From the NCBI GenBank assembly GCA_927910885.1, contig CAKMOD010000085.1:1-11831 (forward strand): 11,831 nucleotides of DNA. Direction: 5' to 3'. The notes under the pieces are model-generated. The model saw only the letters and a list, made by a program, of their open reading frames with translations, ran no database searches and was not told the DNA's origin. Shown one piece after another: positions 6,301-11,831 of this stretch (position 1 is the first letter of the stretch; each line of letters starts with the position of its first letter). The stretch comes from an uncultured Prevotella sp. (GTDB lineage: Bacteria; Bacteroidota; Bacteroidia; Bacteroidales; Bacteroidaceae). The translations under genes were made by a program, and so were the position numbers.

Positions 6301-8867
6301 ACTTTATTACCTGAGAAGATAGAATAAACAACATACTGATTCTCATCACTTGAACCCACCTGCATATAGATAGGACCACCATCGCGAGGGAATTGGTTTC
6401 CACTCAGATAGAACCAGTCATGTGTTTCAATAACAGGACGCTTATCATCAAAAGAGAAGACGACAAAATCCTCATCTATCGTATCTGTTCCGCAAATAGC
6501 ATGTAGGCGATAAGCACCAGAAGACAAACCCTTTATTGCAACATTCTCATTTGCCTTCACCGTCTTGTAATTGCTATAAACATATTTACCCTTATCCTTC
6601 TGCTGTGGTACAATAACATACTTCACAGTACCATCAACAGGAGATCCAGCAGCATTCAGATAATTAAACTTAATCGTTTTAAGACTGTCACGCAGGTTCT
6701 TCTCAGGAATATTGCAAGAAAGACTTGCCTCCTTTGTTCCTAATGGCAATGATGCAAAGCCGTCATGTGTCTCACCTGCGGCATCGGTCACCGAAGCCTC
6801 AACTCTAAAGTTATAGAAAAGTGAACGATAACCCTTACCAGACTTCAGTTCTTTCTTGGCTTTGTCAGATAAGACAAAAGGTACAGTAACAACAAACTCT
6901 CCCTTGTCGTCTGTGACAACATCTTGCTCGTTCACTTCCTCACTGTCTTCATAGAAGCGACTCCAATAGCTTATATTACGTGTAACGACATAATGCACCT
7001 TTGCACCTTGTACAGGTACACCAGCAAAACTCTTGGCACGACCAATCAACTTAATAGAATCACCGACAACATATTTCTCCTTATACTCGTCAAAGTTTAC
7101 ATCAAACGTTGGACGTTTGTACTCATCTACTTGGAAACGCTTAGATCCTTTTGTTCCAAAATCAGCATAGATAGAAAAGCTACCTGTCAGTCCACTTGTT
7201 GGAAGATTAAAGTCTGCTGCAGCAGTACCGAAACGGTCGGTGGTTACTGACTTACGTCCTATCTCCTTATAATTGGCATCTTTCAAAACCAAATCGAAGG
7301 TTTGTCCGCCTGCAGCCTTAGTCTTATAGTCTTGCTTGGTGTTCTGATAAGCAATGACAGATGCGTGTACCATCTGTCCGGGACGATAGATACCTCTATC
7401 CGTGAAGACCTGAGTTACCATTTTATCATAGTTCTCCTTGTCGTAGTCATACGAGCCCTCCAGTTGAGTTTCTTCAAAGGCTTTATCCTTATTCGTAAAG
7501 ACATAGATGTCAGGAGTAGTTCTTTCCGAGTCAAAAACCACCTCTCCATTCTTGTTCGTAACCAGTTTCTTGACGATAGGGGCTTTACCATAATAATTTG
7601 GATAGGTAGCCTGAACCTTTACATCTGCTACTGGTTGTCCATCCACAACATTGACAACAACATATCGTGCTTTCTTCTTTGGTTGCAGTTCGCTCATCAC
7701 ATAGAGGTCACTGACATAATAGAAAGCATACTCTGGTAGGATATCCTTATTAGAACTCTCTATCTTAATAAGGTAGACACCCAATGGTAATGTAGGCATT
7801 AAGAAAGAGTCTTTCACCTCTTCATAATCCTTATGACCAGTGAAAGTACGGTTTATCGTCTGCTTCGTTGCAGGCAACAGACTTGCCATCAACTTAGCCA
7901 TGTCGTCTTTATCTCCAAAACTGATAGAATGATTTCCTGATAGTTTCGTACGCGTAATCGTTATGACTACATCTGACACATTGCGCGTATTCAACTTAAC
8001 CCAGTTATTCTTCTCCGACGAACTAACATTACTCTTATCGAAACTCACGTCAAACATCGGTCTTGTCAGTTTTTCACGAGCATTACGTAAAGCTACTATT
8101 CGCTTCCATGAGGCCCATCGAACGAGGGCATCATCAATATAAGCTATCTTCTTCTCAACGGGTGTGTCCTTGCCCATACATAGATAACGTTGTATTGCAA
8201 CTTCCCCACTTATCGGTAAGTCGCTATACGCTTGCATGAGTGAGTCGAGCTTTGAAATACTCTCTTTCTCCTTCTTTATTCCCATCAATGCCGTGTAGCA
8301 AGCTGCCTCACGGTTTCCAACGCTTTTATAATAGCTATGTAGTTTGTCGTAGTTACCCACTTGCATACCAATAACATGCAACAGGTCACCCTTGAAGATA
8401 TCATCGTTTTCACCTATCTTTATCAAAGGCTTAAAGTCGGCTGCTTTCTGACTTGCCAGTAGAGAAGGGTTTGCCAGAGCCTTCTTAAAGTAATCCTCAG
8501 CGTTTCCATCATCATCATTCTGACCTATCACACCCAAGATACAGTTGTAGACAGCCGACAAGACCTCATCCTTTCCTTCTACCATCTTTGCCTTTGCCTT
8601 CAATCGCTTCAACTCTACCTCAGCAGAGTCGGGTGCAATCTCTGTCTGTAACCTTGATGCTAACAGGCTTGCAGCCAAGATTTGCCCATAAGCTTTCTCT
8701 TTCTGTGCTTTCTGTTCAATCTTCTTTAACAAGCTGATTTGTGTCTTTGGTAAGTCCTTTTGCTCAGCTTGATTTACTTGTTGCCATAAGGCGTCGAAGC
8801 TCTGTGCTGTTACTGTAATTGGTAACAACAGAAATATAATTGATAAAATAACAAGTGGTTTCTTCAT
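3321..8867 (-). CDS. Secreted alpha-2-macroglobulin family protein, thioester-less
   Basis: Large protease-trap-like protein of 1848 residues, intact. A signal peptide (residues 1-21, MKKPLVILSIIFLLLPITVTA) has no lipobox cysteine, so the protein should be periplasmic or exported. In order: a helical region (about 24-250); MG1-like (270-375) and MG3-like (398-470) beta domains; MG2 with DRGIYRPGQ (490-498); further MG and bait-type domains; a Lys/Glu-rich linker (about 1070-1090); the A2M domain from FFYPQLQTDGKG (1100) through LTTWRFMG; the thioester-type helical domain with FSWWPGM (Trp1430-1431); and a C-terminal MG10-like domain (about 1720-1848). No CxEQ occurs anywhere; the aligned segment (ASEKNAISLVSAYYAN, Asn1323) has lost it, so covalent trapping of a protease is unlikely. 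No pbpC lies nearby, unlike many proteobacterial homologues. The promoter is at 8890-8897, giving a short leader. Sure of the family; the target is unknown. Confidence 0.93.
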   Translation of the reverse strand: MKKPLVILSIIFLLLPITVTAQSFDALWQQVNQAEQKDLPKTQISLLKKIEQKAQKEKAYGQILAASLLASRLQTEIAPDSAEVELKRLKAKAKMVEGKDEVLSAVYNCILGVIGQNDDDGNAEDYFKKALANPSLLASQKAADFKPLIKIGENDDIFKGDLLHVIGMQVGNYDKLHSYYKSVGNREAACYTALMGIKKEKESISKLDSLMQAYSDLPISGEVAIQRYLCMGKDTPVEKKIAYIDDALVRWASWKRIVALRNAREKLTRPMFDVSFDKSNVSSSEKNNWVKLNTRNVSDVVITITRTKLSGNHSISFGDKDDMAKLMASLLPATKQTINRTFTGHKDYEEVKDSFLMPTLPLGVYLIKIESSNKDILPEYAFYYVSDLYVMSELQPKKKARYVVVNVVDGQPVADVKVQATYPNYYGKAPIVKKLVTNKNGEVVFDSERTTPDIYVFTNKDKAFEETQLEGSYDYDKENYDKMVTQVFTDRGIYRPGQMVHASVIAYQNTKQDYKTKAAGGQTFDLVLKDANYKEIGRKSVTTDRFGTAAADFNLPTSGLTGSFSIYADFGTKGSKRFQVDEYKRPTFDVNFDEYKEKYVVGDSIKLIGRAKSFAGVPVQGAKVHYVVTRNISYWSRFYEDSEEVNEQDVVTDDKGEFVVTVPFVLSDKAKKELKSGKGYRSLFYNFRVEASVTDAAGETHDGFASLPLGTKEASLSCNIPEKNLRDSLKTIKFNYLNAAGSPVDGTVKYVIVPQQKDKGKYVYSNYKTVKANENVAIKGLSSGAYRLHAICGTDTIDEDFVVFSFDDKRPVIETHDWFYLSGNQFPRDGGPIYMQVGSSDENQYVVYSIFSGNKVIETGSFNQSNSIQTRKFVYKEEYGDEIFLNYAWVKNGIMYSHSERITRPLPDKSLIVKWKTFRNKLIPGQQEEWTVTINRPDGKAANAQLMATLYDKSLDQFLSNSWYLGNFFSLNYTSVNWESPYYSGFGLSGEAFLPVFDVDRLSFSKFDSRFLEQYDSPEAYFYSARADRMVSMTRTVKTMAFAKESSMNEVVTVGFGPTKKTEAKFTAPVVKKDEEIKQEKDEPKNVKPSMRENLNETAFFYPQLQTDGKGNVSIKFTLPESLTTWRFMGLAHDEDMNNGFLSDDIVAQKTLMVQPNMPRFVRIGDEAMVSARLFNQSEKEINAKAKVEILDPATEKVLFTDSKAVVLKAQGSGSATYSLASLLAKNANKLTADQSLLVVRFTVEGDGFSDGEQHYLSVLQNKEYVTNTYPFTQNEAGVKTINVGKLFPKKSTDQKLTVEYTNNPNWLMIQALPYVADASEKNAISLVSAYYANRLGKQIISTSPSIKQTIEQWKKETGKETSMMSALEKNQELKSLTLDETPWVMDAKNESEQKQQLVRFLDENQLQNKLTSTFSSLKKLQNSDGSFSWWPGMKGSLYMTVAVTKTLARLQNLTSPTPEVTNMINASFRFMDKMAAKCVAEMKRDEKKYNTTLFPSDALCDYLYTNALFYHDRATNDIKYLIDRLTKKPTDLTIYGKANTAVILQQYGKVEKAREYLQSIKEYTVYTEEKGRYFDSKNAYYSWRDYKIPTEVAAIEAIKTITPTDGKTLVEMQRWLLQEKRTQAWDTPLNSVNAIWAFMNNGNWLMQNGEHATLMLDNKPLQTTQPTAGLGYVKATQTVDFQSSESHDLVISKASTGTSWGAVYAQFFQTSTDISDASSGLKIKREVLVDSVLLKRGKNLKVGDKVRIRLTIIADRDYDFVQVVDKRAACLEPVSQLSGYRWGYYIAPKDYTTNYYFDQMAKGKHVVETEYYIDRAGVYQTGTCTAQCAYAPEYSGRTGAEVIQVDE

Positions 8868-8889
8868 ACTCTCTTTCTTTTATTAATTG

Positions 8890-8897
8890 CAAAGATA
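8890..8897 (-). promoter_or_regulatory. Bacteroidetes-type -7 box for the alpha-2-macroglobulin gene
   Basis: The minus-strand sequence is TATCTTTG, matching TAnnTTTG, 22 bp upstream of the start codon at 8867. About 20 bp further upstream, a TTTC followed by a T-run may act as the -33 element (consensus TTTG). It implies a leader of roughly 15-20 nt and a transcription unit separate from the radical SAM gene, for which I see no clear terminator in the 89-bp gap (8868-8956). Confidence 0.6.
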
Positions 8898-8956
8898 ATG
8901 CTTTTCAAGTAAAAAAACGAAAGATGAGCTATGTATATTGTATAGGATTAATTCTA

Positions 8957-9577
8957 CTACCGCACAATATAATTAAACTTATCAAAGTTTGTAAAGCCCA
9001 TCTCTTCCAACTCTTTCTGGCTTTGCTGGCGATCTTCATCTGTATTATATTCAGGTATCAAGGGTAGACGGATGATTACCTTATCAGCATATCCATTCGC
9101 TGCTAACCATTGAAGATTACTGATTACCTGCTTATTCTCTTTACATCCATACGCTTTGTAGATATCAGGGTTCATATCCTTAATATCTACATACCACATC
9201 TGCACCAACGAGGCAATAGCTTTGACATTCTCAAGCGGCACGTTGAGCGATGTTTCTATTGTCAACTTCCATTCGGGGTTCATTATCTCGGCAAAGGCCT
9301 TGATGAAATCCGAACGTAGGAGGGGTTCACCCCCTCCAAAGCAAATACCGCCACCCGTTGCCACAAAGTAAAGGTCGTCTATCTCCACTTCACTATACAA
9401 CTCACCGGGCGTCAGCCTGCACCAAACACCATCAGCCTGCAAGCACTGAGCGTTTAAGCAGTACTCGCAATGAAGCGGACAACCATGAAAGCCTACCAAT
9501 GTTGTTACGCCTTCGCCATCCGTAGTGAGTCTGTGCCGATTAATGGCGATTAACGGTGCAGTTATTTCTGATTGCAT
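8957..9577 (-). CDS. PflA-like radical SAM activating enzyme, short form
   Basis: A 206-residue cytosolic radical SAM enzyme. The [4Fe-4S] signature is C-x3-C-x2-C at Cys33, Cys37 and Cys40 (GCPLHCEYC). The SAM-binding GGE motif is FGGGEPLL (80-87), followed by TIETS (106-110), VDIKDMN (130-136, compare DLKQMN of pyruvate formate-lyase activase) and IRLPLIPEYNTD (169-180, compare IRYVVVPGWSDD). It stops at FNYIVR, about 35 residues short of E. coli PflA, and has neither the extra ferredoxin clusters of YjjW-type activases nor a SPASM domain. The start ATG overlaps the end of the upstream cysteine-module gene by 16 nt (9562-9577), which argues for translational coupling. No glycyl radical enzyme is visible, so its substrate is unknown: it may activate one encoded elsewhere or act on the neighbouring proteins. 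Confidence 0.88.
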   Translation of the reverse strand: MQSEITAPLIAINRHRLTTDGEGVTTLVGFHGCPLHCEYCLNAQCLQADGVWCRLTPGELYSEVEIDDLYFVATGGGICFGGGEPLLRSDFIKAFAEIMNPEWKLTIETSLNVPLENVKAIASLVQMWYVDIKDMNPDIYKAYGCKENKQVISNLQWLAANGYADKVIIRLPLIPEYNTDEDRQQSQKELEEMGFTNFDKFNYIVR

Positions 9578-10263
9578 TTCTCTTTATGTGATTGAGGAGC
9601 AGTGCTGTCGGCTAATTCTTTTTCTAAATACTCCCTATCTATCTCTCCTACTACATCAAGAGAAGGTTCTAAACGGACAACCATATCGTTAGGATTACGA
9701 ATAGACTTCACTGCTATCACCTTATCCTCAAACCCATAAGATGAAAACACGAGGGAGTCATTACGATTAACCTGCAATGCAAATCTTCCATCTTCGCCCA
9801 AAGACAGTCTCTTCTTACCTCCTAATAGCATAACATTAACTTCCGAAGCAGCCTTACCAGTAGATGAGTCGAGCACTCGTCCAATAATAACAATAGCATT
9901 CTTCAAATCTGCAGTGAGTGCTTTTGGTATCACTTCTTTCTCGCCCATAACTGACATATCAGTAGAATCCTGAGCTTTATTCTCAACGTTGCAAGCTTTG
10001 GGAGTGTTCTGACATGATGCAAGAGGAACTGTTGCAACACAAAGACCTGCAGCCAAACCAGCCACTTTCATGCCCCATCCCTTGCGTTTCCGTTCTCTTA
10101 ACTGCGTCTCTAAATAGCGTATCTCCGCCTCACAAGCAGGACAAGTGCCTGCACAATCCCCTTCGTAATGACACTCCTTAGGCTGATAACTGATACCATT
10201 CGCATCAGCAATCTGCTGCCGAATATCTTTTAATAACTTACAAGTACTCTTTCCTTTTGTCAT
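9562..10263 (-). CDS. Cys4-module / carboxypeptidase-regulatory-like protein, paralog 1 (possible lipoprotein)
   Basis: A 233-residue protein of unproven function. Residues 1-50 form a conserved module with Cys8 and then Cys31, Cys37, Cys41 and Cys44 (C-x5-C-x3-C-x2-C; GDCAGTCPACEAE), likely to bind a metal or Fe-S cluster. A basic stretch (RERKRKGWGMK) leads into a hydrophobic helix (about 65-83) ending LASC, which resembles a lipobox (Cys84). Residues about 123-198 (VIIGRVLDSSTGKAASEV to VVRLEP) are a carboxypeptidase-regulatory-like beta sandwich. The C-terminus is APQSHKEKCNQK, a shortened form of the family's basic tail. The start is 11 nt after the stop of paralog 2, with AAGGA as a ribosome-binding site. 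Met65, at 10071, would begin an ordinary signal peptide and is an alternative start. It is the most diverged copy and the one fused by overlap to the radical SAM gene. Confidence 0.8.
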   Translation of the reverse strand: MTKGKSTCKLLKDIRQQIADANGISYQPKECHYEGDCAGTCPACEAEIRYLETQLRERKRKGWGMKVAGLAAGLCVATVPLASCQNTPKACNVENKAQDSTDMSVMGEKEVIPKALTADLKNAIVIIGRVLDSSTGKAASEVNVMLLGGKKRLSLGEDGRFALQVNRNDSLVFSSYGFEDKVIAVKSIRNPNDMVVRLEPSLDVVGEIDREYLEKELADSTAPQSHKEKCNQK

Positions 10264-10274
10264 AATACTAATCC

Positions 10275-10988
10275 TTACTTACATTTCTTTTTATTCTTCT
10301 CCTTATGTGATTTCGACTTATAAGTTCTATGACCATACACGTCATCGTAGTTCAAAACGGTTACAAGCCCTCCTGCTATAACCGATAAACCCGATAAATC
10401 ATCGGCTTCCAGCACAATAACATTATTATTAGAATGCAAAAGCGAACTTACATGAACCTTCTTTATCTTGTATCCGATATACAAAATAACCAACGAAGTG
10501 TCTGGTGGTAACTTCAAAGCAAACTGTCCATCTACGTTTGTTGCAACACCCTTGTTTGTTCCGTCTATTACAACAGAAGCACCTATCAAAGGTTCTTTAT
10601 CTTCTGCGTCTATGACCATTCCACGTATAACCACAGGTGATGCACAACCATCAGAAAGGTCTACTACCTTTACATCGTCTTTCTTGGCTGTATGTACAGG
10701 ACGATTAGCCGTACTATCAGACTTAACACCTTGTGCAGCAGCAGTCATCGGCATTACCGTAGCGCAGATACCAGCTGCAATACCAGCCACCTTCATACCG
10801 AAGCCATTACCCTTACGCGCCTTTAACTCACGTTCAAGGTAACGTATCTCCTCCTCACAAGCAGGGCAGGTACCTGCACAATCTCCCTTGTAATGACACT
10901 CCTTAGGCTGATAGCTGATACCATTCGCATCCGCTATCTGCTGCCGAATATCCTTTAATAGCTTACAAGTACTCTTTCCTTTTGTCAT
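10275..10988 (-). CDS. Cys4-module / carboxypeptidase-regulatory-like protein, paralog 2
   Basis: A 237-residue paralog of the preceding gene; its first 50 residues are almost identical (ECHYKGDCAGTCPACEEE, Cys31/37/41/44). A basic segment (ELKARKGNGFGMK) precedes a hydrophobic stretch ending TAAAQG (82-87), which looks like a signal peptidase I site rather than a lipobox. Residues about 118-195 are a typical carboxypeptidase-regulatory-like domain (IRGMVIDAEDKEPLIGASV, TNVDGQFALKLP, YIGYKIKKVHV) of the sort found at the N-terminus of SusC/TonB receptors, here free-standing. After a variable stretch (196-213) comes the basic tail DVYGHRTYKSKSHKEKNKKK. No plug or barrel follows. A cytosolic cysteine module followed by an exported domain is the natural reading, unless Met65 (10796) is the real start of the secreted form. 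Confidence 0.82.
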   Translation of the reverse strand: MTKGKSTCKLLKDIRQQIADANGISYQPKECHYKGDCAGTCPACEEEIRYLERELKARKGNGFGMKVAGIAAGICATVMPMTAAAQGVKSDSTANRPVHTAKKDDVKVVDLSDGCASPVVIRGMVIDAEDKEPLIGASVVIDGTNKGVATNVDGQFALKLPPDTSLVILYIGYKIKKVHVSSLLHSNNNVIVLEADDLSGLSVIAGGLVTVLNYDDVYGHRTYKSKSHKEKNKKKCK

Positions 10989-10999
10989 AATACTAATCC

Positions 11000-11715
11000 T
11001 TACTTACACTTCTTTTTTATTCTTCTCCTTATGCGATTTCGGTTTATAAGTCCTATGACCATATACGTCATCTTTACTGGTAGGTAGTGTAGCTATTGTT
11101 ACAATGCCATCTAACATTGCCTCTCCATTTTCCTCAAGCACTATAACATTATTACCAGAATGCAAAAGAGAGCTTACATGAACCTTCTTTGTCTTGTATC
11201 CGATATATGAAATAACCAACGAAGTGTCTGGTGGTAACTTCAAAGCAAACTGTCCATCAATATTTGTTACATCACCCTTGTTTGTGCCCTCTATAAAACA
11301 GAAGCACCTATCACAGGTTCTTTATCTTCTGCGTCTATGACCATCCACATACAACTACAGGTGATGCACAACCATCAGAAAGGTCTACTACCTTTACATC
11401 GCCTTTCTTAGCTGTATGTACAGGACGATTAGCCGTACTATCAGGCTTAACACCTTGCGCAGCAGCAGTCATCGGCATTACCGTAGCGCAGATACCAGCA
11501 GCAATACCAGCCACCTTCATACCGAAGCCATTACCCTTACGTGCCTTTAAACTCACGTTCAAGGTAGCGTATCTCCTCCTCACAAGCAGGGCAAGTACCT
11601 GCACAATCCCCCCATGTGGTGACACTCCTTAGGCTGATAGCTGATACCATTCGCATCCCGCTATCTGCTGCCGAACATCCTTCAATAGCTTACAAGTACT
11701 CTTCCCTTTTACCAT
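11000..11715 (-). pseudogene. Cys4-module / carboxypeptidase-regulatory-like protein, paralog 3, multiply frameshifted
   Basis: Alignment with paralog 2 shows a full-length copy starting at Met 11715 (MVKGKSTCKLLKDVRQQIA) but with about six one-base indels. Extra bases lie in the C-run at 11657-11659, the C-run at 11608-11613, the A-run at 11549-11551 and the T-run at 11013-11018. Missing bases lie near 11345 and near 11292-11299. The central part (KARKGNGFGMKVAG to DLSDGCASPVVV) and the C-terminal part (KLPPDTSLVISYIGYK to SHKEKNKK) remain readable. In the observed last frame the stop is at 11004; restoring frame moves it to 11000. Its variable segment (EENGEAMLDGIVTIATLPTS) differs from that of paralog 2. 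Homopolymer indels packed into one copy suggest pseudogene decay or local sequencing/assembly error in a repeat. Confidence 0.8.
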
Positions 11716-11733
11716 AATACTTATCCTTACTTA

Positions 11734-11831
11734 CTACTTCTTTTTATTCTTCTCCTTATGCGACTTAGGTCCTTTCTTAGGATGATGCTTCCCTGATGTT
11801 CCTTCTATGCCCCCAACGGTGAAAATAACAT
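11734..11831 (-). CDS. Paralog 4, C-terminal tail only (runs off window)
   Basis: The last 32 codons of a fourth copy are visible, open at the window edge. The sequence ends GKHHPKKGPKSHKEKNKKK before a TAG at 11734-11736, sharing the SHKEKNKKK tail of paralogs 2 and 3. The preceding residues (VIFTVGGIEGTS) match none of the other copies and fall in the variable segment. The gap to the start of paralog 3 is 18 nt, with the same TAAGTAAGGAT leader motif. Too little is present to show whether the cysteine module is intact. Confidence 0.7.
   Translation of the reverse strand, partial: VIFTVGGIEGTSGKHHPKKGPKSHKEKNKKK

Larger units (their letters stand above)
9562..11831 (-). repeat. Tandem gene array of four paralogs
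   Basis: The four copies repeat with a period of about 710-725 bp, including the intergenic junctions: the tail-coding sequence, TAAGTAAGGATTAGTATTATG-like linker (shown here only in outline) and N-terminal codons recur at 10263-10330, 10988-11060 and 11715-11760. The junctions and the module-1 DNA are the most conserved parts, consistent with unequal crossing-over or gene conversion. The array continues beyond the right edge. Confidence 0.75.

Noticed and set aside
9562..10988. TonB-dependent receptor fragments
   Set aside because: The carboxypeptidase-regulatory-like domain is the type found in SusC proteins, but each gene ends in its own conserved basic tail and stop, with no plug or barrel, so these are complete small proteins.

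Overview
The window reads as chromosomal DNA of an oral or gut Prevotella-like Bacteroidales. The evidence is the AT-rich intergenic DNA, two Bacteroidetes-type -7 boxes (TAnnTTTG), mostly weak Shine-Dalgarno sequences, and the gene content: a giant secreted alpha-2-macroglobulin-like protein, carboxypeptidase-regulatory-like domain proteins, IspH and a FucP/GluP-family sugar symporter. The genus assignment is inference from family knowledge; there is no rRNA marker here. Every supported gene lies on the minus strand, so transcription runs from right to left.

Layout from right (upstream) to left. (1) 11831-9562: a tandem array of four paralogous small proteins. One is only a C-terminal tail at the window edge, one is broken by about six single-base indels, and two are intact. 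The N-terminus is visible in three of them. Their layout is an N-terminal four-cysteine module (C-x5-C-x3-C-x2-C), a basic stretch and signal-peptide-like hydrophobic helix, a carboxypeptidase-regulatory-like beta domain, a variable segment, and a constant basic tail ending in SHKEK. (2) 9577-8957: a short PflA-like radical SAM activase whose start overlaps the last paralog by 16 nt, so it is probably translationally coupled. (3) 8867-3321: an 1848-residue alpha-2-macroglobulin family protein with its own promoter. It has no CxEQ thioester, and a SusC-like VGFG motif sits in its presumed bait region. (4) 3339-3234: a 16-bp tandem repeat that starts inside the 3' end of that gene. (5) 3156-2149: ispH, with an extra low-complexity insertion of about 50 residues, followed by a strong intrinsic terminator. 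(6) 1811-602: a sugar MFS symporter gene with a one-base frameshift, read from a promoter abutting the ispH terminator. (7) 601-1: gene-free AT-rich DNA with a 22-23 bp tandem repeat.

The genes form at least three transcription units: paralog array plus radical SAM, alpha-2-macroglobulin (perhaps with ispH), and the transporter. IspH and the transporter are housekeeping. The most unusual unit is the array of cysteine-module/carboxypeptidase-regulatory proteins coupled to a stand-alone activase with no glycyl radical enzyme in view. Whether the activase acts on these proteins or merely shares redox chemistry with their cysteine modules cannot be decided from sequence alone.
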